A DNA stretch of 35,429 nucleotides. Source: a virus. This document shows, piece by piece, positions 1 through 7,939 of the stretch. Position numbers and translations under genes: made by a program. Numbering within the stretch: position 1 is the stretch's first letter; each line of letters opens with the position of its first letter. The notes under the pieces are model-generated. The model was not told the origin of the DNA. It searched no databases and was given only the letters and a program-made list of their open reading frames with translations. The stretch spans positions 1 through 35,429 of IMG/VR virus record IMGVR_UViG_3300023174_000388. One strand, written 5' to 3'.

Positions 1-77
1 CCAATAATAAGTTTCATACCGTATTCTGCAAGATGTTGTCTCACAAATTTTACGAACTGACGATTGCTCTGAGCCAT
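1..77 (-). CDS. Partial hypothetical protein (N-terminus only)
   Basis: A leftward gene enters the window from its left edge and only its first 25 codons are present. The ATG lies at 77-75 and the reading frame MAQSNRQFVKFVRQHLAEYG... stays open to the edge. A strong ribosome-binding site (GGAGG, about 5 bases before the ATG on the minus strand) supports this start. The visible part is basic and probably helical. I do not recognise the family. The gene is divergent from the winged-helix gene at 172. Confidence 0.6.
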   Translation of the reverse strand, partial: MAQSNRQFVKFVRQHLAEYGMKLII

Positions 78-113
78 AGGGCCTCCTTCAGTCAGAATTA
101 TTTAGGGAATTGC

Positions 114-141
114 TTGACAGTCAAGATATAAAGTGTATATT
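114..141 (+). promoter_or_regulatory. Sigma70-type promoter for the winged-helix gene
   Basis: A consensus TTGACA at 114-119 is followed after 16 bases by TATATT at 136-141; an overlapping TATTAT at 138-143 would give an 18-base spacer. The predicted start near 148 leaves a short leader containing the GAAAGGAAAG ribosome-binding region before the ATG at 172. This differs from the late promoters elsewhere in the window and suggests early or constitutive transcription by unmodified host polymerase. Confidence 0.65.
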
Positions 142-171
142 ATAGCAACTTCTTATAAGAAAGGAAAGTTT

Positions 172-408
172 ATGGAAATTACTACTGTTGACCGTCCGAC
201 CAAGATTCAGAGAGTGTTTGATTTTATGCGTAGTGGTGCTTCTTTGACCGCTGGCGAGGCCCGCAAGCGTTTCCGCGTCACTAACATGCGCGCAACAATG
301 CATGACCTCCGTGAGGCTTTTGATCGTTTTGACATGAACTACACCGTAGTTCGTGAGACAAAGAATGGTCGTTCGTACTACCGTGTAGTCCGTAATCGCT
401 CTCGTTAA
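172..408 (+). CDS. Small winged-helix-like DNA-binding protein
   Basis: This encodes a basic protein of 78 residues when started at the ATG at 172 (MEITTVDRPTKIQRVFDFMR). That start follows a purine-rich Shine-Dalgarno, AGGAAAG, and is preferred over the in-frame ATG at 133, which lies inside the promoter. The order is helix (IQRVFDFMRSG), turn, helix (LTAGEARKRF), recognition-like helix (MRATMHDLREAF), then a beta-wing (YTVVRETKNGRSYYRVV). This matches small winged helix-turn-helix proteins common in T4-like phages. A role as a transcriptional regulator or nucleic-acid organiser is inferred. The gene is monocistronic, with its own strong promoter and strong terminator. Its codons (CGT, CGC, GAG, ACC) are more GC-rich than those of its neighbours, which suggests high expression. 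Confidence 0.7.
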   Translation: MEITTVDRPTKIQRVFDFMRSGASLTAGEARKRFRVTNMRATMHDLREAFDRFDMNYTVVRETKNGRSYYRVVRNRSR

Positions 409-427
409 ATTTTAGTAAAGTTTGTAG

Positions 428-458
428 CAACAAAAGCTCCCAAAAGGAGCTTTTGTTG
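428..458 (+). terminator. Hairpin terminator after the winged-helix gene
   Basis: A perfect 13-bp stem (428-440 pairs with 446-458) closes a 5-base CAAAA loop. The GC core GCTCC/GGAGC is flanked by A-rich and T-rich arms, so it can act as an intrinsic terminator in either direction. It separates the early-type gene from the late promoter at 467. Confidence 0.85.
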
Positions 459-466
459 TATTTGTG

Positions 467-474
467 TATAAATA
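467..474 (+). promoter_or_regulatory. T4-type late promoter TATAAATA
   Basis: An exact match to the T4 late consensus TATAAATA lies just after the terminator and 17 bases before the ATG of the giant gene. The predicted start is near 480, giving a leader of about 12 bases that includes GTGAGA. Confidence 0.8.
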
Positions 475-491
475 TAGTGTGAGATATTCAT

Positions 492-3400
492 ATGCCTAAA
501 AAAGCCTGTTGCTGTAAGCCAGTTCCTACATCATTCTGCTGCAATCCTACTTTTTATAAAGATTTTATAACATTATACGGCGCTTCTATGAATGAACATG
601 CCGAAGTGAGTCCAGATGATTGGATTGCTTTATATGTACCCAGACCAGGAGCACCGAGAAGCAGAACACGAAGATGGTTTGTTCCTAACGCTGGTGGTGG
701 TAGTTGTCAATGTTGTTGTAATTGCCCTGGGAGGACAGAAACTACTAATAATGGTAATCCTATGACTGGCGGACTCAACGAAGGATCTGGTTTAGCTGAT
801 AATACTTTTAGATCATCTAGTGTAAAAACAACAGAAACATTTTCTTTAAAAAATAATTTAATTAATACTATTAAAAATAGTTTTTTTGGTTCCAGATCTG
901 ATGGCGCCCAACAAATTAAATTAACTAAAAATTTACCAACAACAGATGCTGATCCCAATCAACCGGGATTAAATTTACCACTTGATCAACCTGCTAATAG
1001 AGTATGGAATGATGACAGACCACCGTGCAACTCAAGTGCTGCCCAATGGTTGTCTGGCAATCGTGATTTGTCGCACCCAGAACATCAACGTTGTAGAAAA
1101 TCATGTTGTACTGGAGATTTTTATTCAGTATGGTCGGAAGCATCGCAACCAATTATATTTGCATACAAGTATTCTGGTTGTAATTTAATATGGTATCCTA
1201 GAGAATATTCATTTGACCATGATCCATATATTAATCAATGTAATGGATTTTTGGGAATGACTCGTATGATTGATGAAAATGGCAATCAAACAAATAATTT
1301 TGAAAATGTTCAAAACTCTTGTCAAAACTGGTCATATCAGAAACCTTATGCAGGAGCAGCATTTGATACTGGAGTATATCAATGTTATCAGGATGGTCGT
1401 TTACAACTTGATAGATCAACAAATCCAGTATTTCCTTGTGCATGCACGCCATTTCCGCATATACATGGTGGACCAAGAGATTCGGTATTTAACAGAGTTA
1501 ATGTAAGAATAACTTCATATCAGTTGGGTTATGTTTCCTACATGCCGCCATTTTCTCCTCCAATGTTATCAATCGATGAAGCTGGTTGCTGTTGGTGTGC
1601 TTCTTGTGGAGTAAGAGGTCTTGATTGGGAATTAATGCGAAAAGGAAGATCTGCACAATTTAGATCTTCCTATCCTTTATTTGATCAACAAGGAAAAGTA
1701 CCAACACAAACTACTACAGTTGGTGTTGGAATAAATTGCCATTTTCACCCTGGACAGCCTCAGGCCGGATTTACGATTGCACGCAATCCCAATTATAAAA
1801 GATCATGCTATGAATGGGGAATATCTCCATATCTTTTAAGAATTGCTAAAACCGACCATAAAATGGCATATAGCATATGGCGTTATGGTCGAAACGCATC
1901 ATATAGACAAGACTTTGGTCCTGTTTATAAAGGTGTAGAGGTATCAATTAATAGACAACAAAAAGACATAACAGTAAGATTTAAAAAAGTATCTGGTTTA
2001 AGTTGTTCTTTAAAAGAACAATATGTTGGGTTTATACAATTAGAACATCATTTTGAATGTTATGCTTATCGTTCTGATGATGCAAGCCAGACTATTGAAA
2101 TGTCGTCAATGATGAATAATTGCAATTATCAAGTTATACCTTTTGAAAGAGGCTATCCGGGTAAATTTGTAAATCGATCATCAGGAAAAACATATTGGGA
2201 ACCATGGAAATACACTTCAATACAGTGGCAAGTTAAGCGAGGCGTGCCCAGAAGAGTAATGTACCAAGGATCAGGAATTCCTTTATTCCATTTTGATTTA
2301 ATCACTATGGAAAATTTATCTCGTGATAATAATATTCAAGGACCAGATGGTAATTTTGATGGAATAAAATTTTTAGAACATTATTACAGATATTTTTTTG
2401 CTATGAGATATTTTACTGATGGGGGGTGTGAAGAAGATTACCAACCACCTGGGCCACCCGAATGGAATTTTAGCCATCTATTAGGTTCATATGATTATGT
2501 AAACCAATGGCTTCAATTAATGATTGTGCATGGTGTATTAAGAATAAAAGATCATGCAATAGATATTTCATCGGATGTAAATAAAATAATACAAGCCGGA
2601 AGATACATTATAAACAATGAAGGAAAAGAAGAATTAGTAATTGCTGATAAAATAGCATTACTTACTGGGGGTCTGAGCGGATATATTGATTTAATAAATT
2701 TCTTTGATGTTCGTGCAGGAACTCAAAATGCAACAACTCCAAAAATTATAAAACAAAAATTATTAAATACAGAAGGTTTGGGCGATTATGATGCTTCATC
2801 TGGTGTTAAAGAACAAATGCGTTGTTTCTTACCAAGAAAGGCAACATTACCACTGGGTTCAACTAAAGGTGGTTTAACAGCATGGGGTTGTTCACAGTCA
2901 ATTGCATCATTCACTAATAACGAAGAAATAATATGTCCTCCGTATACAAATGATGCAAAAATGGTTCCTCCACCATTAATGGATACAAATCCAGATAGTC
3001 CGTATAGTATTTTAAACCCAATAAAAGTAGTTTGTGGTCTTGGTGGAACGTTTGTTATTGATAATTCTGGAAAAATAACAGTTTTTGGTGGTATTCCTGC
3101 AGGAGGTGATGCTGGTTGTACAGATAATCCTAATATTGCAATACAATATCCATCGCAAATAGCATGTATTCCATGGTATTTGAGTTTAGCAGGTTTATTT
3201 GATTTAAGTACTAATCCACCAACCCCACAAAGTCCTGAAAAAATTCCAGACGGAACTGTCATAGATATTGCATTTAAAGGAGATGATTGCGCCGTAGCAT
3301 TATGTGATTTTGGATATGGTGCGTTGTCAGGTCTTGTATATGATCTTAATGCACCGGAAGCCAATCAAGCATATGAAGATGACGTTGATGATTATTCTAA

Positions 3401-6400
3401 AGAATATGCCAAAACAAACTGTAATGGTGAAAATTCAAGTTATGGTATAAGAGCAGCTGCACTTTTATATCAACCATTTGAGATTGTTCAATCTAATGCT
3501 GGTTCCGCTTATGGTCCCAGAGCAGCAAAAGAAAAAAGACCATCTAATGCGTATAGACTTAAAGCTTGGGGAAGCAGAGCCAAGTTTGCAACTTTTTCTC
3601 TTGCAAAAGAAGATGCATGTAGTCTTTATGGAGAAACATACCAGTGCAGTTTTTACCCAGGATTAGGACATGATGCGGTTATAAATCCAAATAATTTAAG
3701 ATATCCCGGTACAAATGCTTGGTTTATTTGGACAAAAGTTGCTGCAGGATTAAAACATTATGTTGCTTTAGATGATTTTGGTGGTGTATTTGCTACGCCA
3801 TTGAGCGACAATGAACATGGGCAGTGTGAAAAAGGTTTTCCAATTTCCTATGAAGAATCTGCTAATTACGGATATAAAGGATTTGGAATAAGTGGTCATC
3901 CTAGTGATGACAATTTAGGGTTCTTTTATTTTAATCATATTCCGCGACCCGGTTATATTAAAGAAGAAGAATGGACTAAAGATTTTTATGCATCGGTAAC
4001 AAAACCGGATTTCACGGAAATTACTTATCGTAAATATATTTGTGCATGTCGATATGGAGTTTCTACTACACAATGCCACCCAACCCTTCCAGGTGGTGGT
4101 CCAGGTGGTGGCGGTGGTACTGACCCAAATAGTTGTGGAAACCAGGCTGTATTAGTAGGAGATAATTGTGTGGTACCACAACCACCAGTGTATGACCAAA
4201 CATGCAATTTACTTGGAACATTAGTTGCATATTCTACTACACCTACACCAGAAGATGGAATCACTGCATATCTTGCTACAAATGATTTAGGAGTTAGTCA
4301 ACCAAGATATACTGATGTTGCTGCAGGTCATTTTAATACTTTGTTATTAACAAATGAAAATAAATTAGAAATATATGGAAAATATTGGCAAATTGATCAA
4401 AATGGAAATATCAATGGTCCACAGATTCCAGTCGGAAGTGGCCCAGATGGAGAAACAACTACGGTCTTGCAAGGAATTACGGCATTTATTCCTTCAGAAG
4501 TAGAAGCATTAAAAGGAACATGGAATGTAACATATGCTTGTACTATACATTGTGATGGCGTTACACATTCTCCCATAATAAATGCATCTTACAATGCCCC
4601 TGCTACTGGTAATGTTATTACTGCAATAGATAGCTCTTCTGACTATAGTATGTGTGTTGCAAATAATAATAGAGTATATGTATGGGGCGATGCTACCATG
4701 GTTCCAACTAAATACGACCCAGAAACATATGTGCCCGGAATGACTGCAAGTGTTCAATTTAATCTTGGAAATTTTGATCCAAGTTTAGTAACTATTGATA
4801 AAATAGCTGCAGGAGTCAATGCATTTTATGTTTATTATAGATTAAAAATTCCTGGAACTGAATTATCTTCTAGCAGATTGTATAGCTATACTAGATATGG
4901 CGTAGAAAATTTTGGAACCGAAGTTCCAACAAATATACAAAATAATCAAATAATTGATATATCAGCTGGTTATGCCCATGCTGTTGCAATAGTATCTGCT
5001 GGTTTAAATGCTAAAAATTGGGATTACAAATCATTTGCTCCCGATACACAAAAATATCAATACAAAAATTGGGAGTCTATACCAGCATATTTTAAAAGAG
5101 ATGCATTCTTTCATGCAATTCCTGGAGGGTGGGATTTTTCAAAATGGTTATATGGTGATATTTGTTGTTCAAAAATAATAGATGCAGATCACCCAGCAAT
5201 TCAACAAGATACTTGTTCTGCTTTGGCGTACAACATTTATAAAAGTGATCCCGATACAGGAAAACCTGAATTTAATGGAAATTTATCGTATAGCGGAAAT
5301 CCTCATTATTTTTGGATGCGCGCTGACTGGCGTAGAGTAACAAAACAAGCATTTTCTCCAAATTTTGGAGCACAAGGAGAAGGTGGTGAAGCCACTATTT
5401 GTGACCAAGTAGATATGGGTATGCAAATTGATAATCTTAATGCAGATAACAGTCCAGGTGGTTTATTTTCTACATGCGGATTATCATATTTATCAGTTTG
5501 GGGTGATAGTCGCCCAATGATTAGTAAAATTCAAACTTTACGAGAACCAATATTTCCACCTTGTTTTGTACCTGGACCATGTTTTGGTCATGATGCTGAG
5601 CCCATCTATACTAAAGGTGTCATACCGGAAGATTCAGGGAATGCATTATCATATAATGTAGATATTCCTCCAACAGTCTCATACAGGATGAGTAAAGATA
5701 TATTTCAAAAACGATTAGACCGATATGGTCTTAGTAACTGGGGACATGGTGAAGCAGCTCCATGCCCAGAACATAAAATTAGAACTGTTTCTTATTTTAA
5801 ATATTGTGAACGTCATTACTATCTTGGTTATGATAGAGATTTGGACACTTGGGAAATATATACAAATCCAGATTTCTTGCATGAATCTACTACAAATGGT
5901 CTTGCATATAAAATTGACGAAAATGGACAAGGAATAACATATATTATTCCAAATTCTGAAAATGGTTTTGGTGGGGCATCTGGAAGCCCCGGTTTGTGTG
6001 GTTATTTTAGTCTTTACAATTATCCAATGACTGGTCCAAGTTATCCAGTAGAAAAATATCAATATATACCAATTAATTTTCCTGTTAATCTGAGTATTCT
6101 TACAAATATATTGTATGCTAAATGTCAGGAAGAAGATCCAGAAAATAGTTGTTATGCGTGTTTGAATAATGATTCCCTTAATGTTGAATCTGCAGTGAAT
6201 CGTTTTGCAGGATCAGCATCATTTGTTTGGGTACCGGCATGTCGTGGCAGGGCTAGAAATGAAGGTGATGATATATATCGAATGTTTGCCCCATATTTTT
6301 ATAAATCTTTCTACAGAGAATTTTTAGCAGGAAAAGAATTATTAAAAGGTACAGATAACCATATTGGATTGACTTTACCACCTGAAATAGATCCAACTTA

Positions 6401-6704
6401 CACACGATATTCTTTTATAGATGCTCTTAAAAATCCAACCTATACTGAAATAGAAAAACCATGGCTATTTCCTGGTTCAAAGAAATGGATACCATTGTGT
6501 TGGGAAGCACAAAATCAAGTAGATTTATGTGGTATAACAACTACAGACAGTGCGATATGCTTTGCTGGTGTAGAAGAAGATTTGGAAGCAAATGAAATAA
6601 AGTATAACTGTATTACTGGTGTTTGTGGTAATATAGATATTGTTTTTTATAGCAATCCAGTTTTCTGTAATCTTCTTAAATGTTGCGCTCCAGCAGGTGA
6701 CTGA
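492..6704 (+). CDS. Giant cysteine-rich virion-type protein with RCC1-like repeats
   Basis: The gene encodes 2070 residues, the largest product in the window. The N-terminus is packed with cysteines (CCC, CC and CQCCCNC within the first 80 residues), and I count about 73 cysteines in all. From about residue 795 to 1500 it holds degenerate RCC1/BLIP-II-type blade motifs: VVCGLGGTFVIDNSGKITVF (about 846), VAAGLKHYVALDDFGGVF (about 1083), VAAGHFNTLLLTNENKLEIY (about 1275), a blade ending VYVWGDA (about 1376), and ISAGYAHAVAI (about 1490). A Gly-rich linker (GGGPGGGGG) lies near residue 1200. The C-terminus ends in another Cys cluster. RCC1 propellers are usually protein-interaction domains. A role as a late virion or adhesion protein is inferred from the late promoter, its size and the neighbouring fibre genes. 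No signal peptide or membrane segment is evident. The function is not known. Confidence 0.75.
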   Translation: MPKKACCCKPVPTSFCCNPTFYKDFITLYGASMNEHAEVSPDDWIALYVPRPGAPRSRTRRWFVPNAGGGSCQCCCNCPGRTETTNNGNPMTGGLNEGSGLADNTFRSSSVKTTETFSLKNNLINTIKNSFFGSRSDGAQQIKLTKNLPTTDADPNQPGLNLPLDQPANRVWNDDRPPCNSSAAQWLSGNRDLSHPEHQRCRKSCCTGDFYSVWSEASQPIIFAYKYSGCNLIWYPREYSFDHDPYINQCNGFLGMTRMIDENGNQTNNFENVQNSCQNWSYQKPYAGAAFDTGVYQCYQDGRLQLDRSTNPVFPCACTPFPHIHGGPRDSVFNRVNVRITSYQLGYVSYMPPFSPPMLSIDEAGCCWCASCGVRGLDWELMRKGRSAQFRSSYPLFDQQGKVPTQTTTVGVGINCHFHPGQPQAGFTIARNPNYKRSCYEWGISPYLLRIAKTDHKMAYSIWRYGRNASYRQDFGPVYKGVEVSINRQQKDITVRFKKVSGLSCSLKEQYVGFIQLEHHFECYAYRSDDASQTIEMSSMMNNCNYQVIPFERGYPGKFVNRSSGKTYWEPWKYTSIQWQVKRGVPRRVMYQGSGIPLFHFDLITMENLSRDNNIQGPDGNFDGIKFLEHYYRYFFAMRYFTDGGCEEDYQPPGPPEWNFSHLLGSYDYVNQWLQLMIVHGVLRIKDHAIDISSDVNKIIQAGRYIINNEGKEELVIADKIALLTGGLSGYIDLINFFDVRAGTQNATTPKIIKQKLLNTEGLGDYDASSGVKEQMRCFLPRKATLPLGSTKGGLTAWGCSQSIASFTNNEEIICPPYTNDAKMVPPPLMDTNPDSPYSILNPIKVVCGLGGTFVIDNSGKITVFGGIPAGGDAGCTDNPNIAIQYPSQIACIPWYLSLAGLFDLSTNPPTPQSPEKIPDGTVIDIAFKGDDCAVALCDFGYGALSGLVYDLNAPEANQAYEDDVDDYSKEYAKTNCNGENSSYGIRAAALLYQPFEIVQSNAGSAYGPRAAKEKRPSNAYRLKAWGSRAKFATFSLAKEDACSLYGETYQCSFYPGLGHDAVINPNNLRYPGTNAWFIWTKVAAGLKHYVALDDFGGVFATPLSDNEHGQCEKGFPISYEESANYGYKGFGISGHPSDDNLGFFYFNHIPRPGYIKEEEWTKDFYASVTKPDFTEITYRKYICACRYGVSTTQCHPTLPGGGPGGGGGTDPNSCGNQAVLVGDNCVVPQPPVYDQTCNLLGTLVAYSTTPTPEDGITAYLATNDLGVSQPRYTDVAAGHFNTLLLTNENKLEIYGKYWQIDQNGNINGPQIPVGSGPDGETTTVLQGITAFIPSEVEALKGTWNVTYACTIHCDGVTHSPIINASYNAPATGNVITAIDSSSDYSMCVANNNRVYVWGDATMVPTKYDPETYVPGMTASVQFNLGNFDPSLVTIDKIAAGVNAFYVYYRLKIPGTELSSSRLYSYTRYGVENFGTEVPTNIQNNQIIDISAGYAHAVAIVSAGLNAKNWDYKSFAPDTQKYQYKNWESIPAYFKRDAFFHAIPGGWDFSKWLYGDICCSKIIDADHPAIQQDTCSALAYNIYKSDPDTGKPEFNGNLSYSGNPHYFWMRADWRRVTKQAFSPNFGAQGEGGEATICDQVDMGMQIDNLNADNSPGGLFSTCGLSYLSVWGDSRPMISKIQTLREPIFPPCFVPGPCFGHDAEPIYTKGVIPEDSGNALSYNVDIPPTVSYRMSKDIFQKRLDRYGLSNWGHGEAAPCPEHKIRTVSYFKYCERHYYLGYDRDLDTWEIYTNPDFLHESTTNGLAYKIDENGQGITYIIPNSENGFGGASGSPGLCGYFSLYNYPMTGPSYPVEKYQYIPINFPVNLSILTNILYAKCQEEDPENSCYACLNNDSLNVESAVNRFAGSASFVWVPACRGRARNEGDDIYRMFAPYFYKSFYREFLAGKELLKGTDNHIGLTLPPEIDPTYTRYSFIDALKNPTYTEIEKPWLFPGSKKWIPLCWEAQNQVDLCGITTTDSAICFAGVEEDLEANEIKYNCITGVCGNIDIVFYSNPVFCNLLKCCAPAGD

Positions 6705-6710
6705 TAAATA
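6703..6710 (+). promoter_or_regulatory. Late promoter GATAAATA overlapping the giant gene's stop codon
   Basis: GATAAATA begins inside the TGA stop of the giant gene and lies 13 bases before the ATG at 6724. The predicted start near 6716 leaves a leader containing the GGAGAAACT ribosome-binding site. Confidence 0.6.
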
Positions 6711-6723
6711 TATTGGAGAAACT

Positions 6724-7284
6724 ATGGCAAATTTACATGATATGCATTTTGGTTTTAATACCAGTACTGTAGGAAATCATACCAATCCTTTTAAAGTGTA
6801 TTTGGATGATTCTGGCAATATTATTGATAAAGGTAAATTGGAATATGGTGTTTATAATAAAATTATAAAAATACAATTTCAAAAATTTTTATTAATACAA
6901 AAACATAAATTAAAATTAGGAGATATAATTGATTTCTTTACAAGAAAACTTTATATTAAAAATTTAATCATGTATATTACTAATGGAAATTGTGGTTGTG
7001 AACAAAGAAGAATTAAATTTAATAAGTTTTATATTCCATGGTATACTTTAAAGATTAGAGAATTGTATTTTCAAGATCAAGAAGTAATTAATTATGTTAA
7101 AAATGTAAAAAAATCAAAAGGTAAACTTCCTTCCTTTACTTCTAATGATAAAAAAATAAATGTTCCTTCATTTAATGAACTGCCAGAACAAATGCGTACT
7201 AATATTGTTGAAAGAAAAAAACAAACTCCACTAGATCCAGCGCAAATTAAAAAATCATGTGGATGTTCTAAAAAAAATACTTGA
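6724..7284 (+). CDS. Hypothetical late protein with two Cys-Gly-Cys motifs
   Basis: The product is 186 residues from the ATG at 6724. This start has a clear ribosome-binding site (TTGGAGAAACT), whereas the longer in-frame option at 6640 would overlap the giant gene deeply. The N-terminus is MANLHDMHFGFNTST. A basic, aromatic middle region contains CGCEQRR near residue 91, and the extreme C-terminus is SCGCSKKNT, so two CGC pairs are available for metal or disulphide chemistry. The protein is Lys-rich and probably sits beside the Cys-rich giant protein encoded just upstream; a partner or assembly role is inference from this adjacency and the shared cysteine richness. I do not recognise the family. 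Confidence 0.65.
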   Translation: MANLHDMHFGFNTSTVGNHTNPFKVYLDDSGNIIDKGKLEYGVYNKIIKIQFQKFLLIQKHKLKLGDIIDFFTRKLYIKNLIMYITNGNCGCEQRRIKFNKFYIPWYTLKIRELYFQDQEVINYVKNVKKSKGKLPSFTSNDKKINVPSFNELPEQMRTNIVERKKQTPLDPAQIKKSCGCSKKNT

Positions 7285-7308
7285 TTGTGTAAATTAATAG
7301 TGTATAAT
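7281..7308 (+). promoter_or_regulatory. Possible sigma70-type promoter before the Sm-like gene
   Basis: TTGATT at 7281-7286 is separated by 16 bases from a perfect TATAAT at 7303-7308, which precedes the ribosome-binding site TAGGAGA of the gene at 7326. In AT-rich DNA such matches arise by chance, and the predicted start near 7315 would fall inside the ribosome-binding site, so this is tentative. Confidence 0.35.
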
Positions 7309-7325
7309 AAAAATAGGAGATTAAT

Positions 7326-7628
7326 ATGAATTTAGGGTTATTTAAATTTAAATATGGTGAAGAAATTATTGCAGAATATATGGAATCAGGAAATTCGTAT
7401 ATTGTAAAAAATACAGCAGCACTTATGCCAGCAGAAGAATTTCAATGGCATTTGGTTACCTGGATGCCATATACTAATATTAAAAATGGATTTTCTCTTC
7501 CAAAATCCGAAGTCTGGTTTGTAACAGAGTTAAGTGATGATATGAAAGAATATTATTACAACTGGAAAAAAGCTTTGGAAAGTGGTCTAAAGCAAGTTCT
7601 TCTTCCAGACGAAGATCCAGTATTTTAA
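7326..7628 (+). CDS. Small Sm/LSm-like fold protein
   Basis: This 100-residue protein is preceded by a good ribosome-binding site (AGGAG, 8 bases before the ATG). It begins FKFKYGEEIIAEYMES, resembling an Sm1 motif (beta-strand, Gly-Asp/Glu-Glu, strand), continues through VKNTAALMP, and has a second block, VTWMPYT...LPKSEVWFVTEL, that resembles Sm2. The same block order occurs in the larger leftward protein at 34294-34962 (VKLINGDELLGIVRDA, then a VKLINY...INRNSIMYIAAPIPEL segment), so the two look like distant paralogues. Sm-like proteins form rings that bind RNA or act as scaffolds. An RNA-linked or virion role in this phage is unproven. Confidence 0.55.
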   Translation: MNLGLFKFKYGEEIIAEYMESGNSYIVKNTAALMPAEEFQWHLVTWMPYTNIKNGFSLPKSEVWFVTELSDDMKEYYYNWKKALESGLKQVLLPDEDPVF

Positions 7629-7642
7629 TAAAAACTGTAACC

Positions 7643-7650
7643 TCTAAATA
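7643..7650 (+). promoter_or_regulatory. Late promoter TCTAAATA abutting the ATG at 7658
   Basis: TCTAAATA is followed by only 7 bases before the ATG. By T4 geometry, where the octamer occupies -13 to -6, the start site is near 7656, leaving a leader of about 2 bases. No Shine-Dalgarno is present upstream of the ATG. Confidence 0.55.
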
Positions 7651-7657
7651 TTTTTAA

Positions 7658-7939
7658 ATGTTTAGAGGAAATTACAAAAAAACAAATATTGATGGCACTC
7701 CCGTAGGTTATATCTACGGGGATGTCATTTTATATGAAGGTAAATTATATAAAGCAATATTTTCAACATATGAATCCCCTTTTCAAAATTCTGAAACGTG
7801 GGAATATATTGGAAATGGATCTTTATTTTCTTCTCAGACACCACCAATTAATCCAGTTGTAGGCCAGCAATGGGAAAAAAATGGTATTGTGTATACCTAT
7901 TATTATGATGGAAATAATTATAGCTGGGTGCAGTTTTAA
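7658..7939 (+). CDS. Carbohydrate-binding-like fibre module protein
   Basis: The product is 93 residues, with an order typical of short phage fibre modules. The first half, DVILYEGKLYKAIFSTYESP, runs on to an SETWEYIG segment and resembles the CBM5/12 (chitin-binding) pattern of an exposed Tyr-Lys strand and a conserved Trp. The second half, QTPPINPVVGQQWEKNG, runs on to YTYYYDGNNYSWVQF and resembles the 'P.nP..Gd.W.d..t...yv.yd...W.q' module common at the C-terminus of phage tail-fibre and structural proteins. It is probably a surface or receptor-interacting piece of the virion. It overlaps the stop of the convergent gene at 7936 by 4 bases. The ATG sits directly behind a late promoter without a Shine-Dalgarno. 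Confidence 0.55.
   Translation: MFRGNYKKTNIDGTPVGYIYGDVILYEGKLYKAIFSTYESPFQNSETWEYIGNGSLFSSQTPPINPVVGQQWEKNGIVYTYYYDGNNYSWVQF

Noticed and set aside
2786-3364. Long open frame (192 codons) on the minus strand inside the giant gene
   Set aside because: It lies wholly inside a gene that has a late promoter, a start and continuous protein features on the plus strand; the frame arises from its codon bias and has no ribosome-binding site or motif.
5725-6062. Open frames on both strands near 5.7-6.0 kb inside the giant gene
   Set aside because: Both are shadows of the main frame, without start signals, and their products are low-complexity.
6640-6723. Longer start for the gene at 6724
   Set aside because: It would overlap the conserved end of the giant gene by 65 bases, while the ATG at 6724 has a clear ribosome-binding site and promoter.
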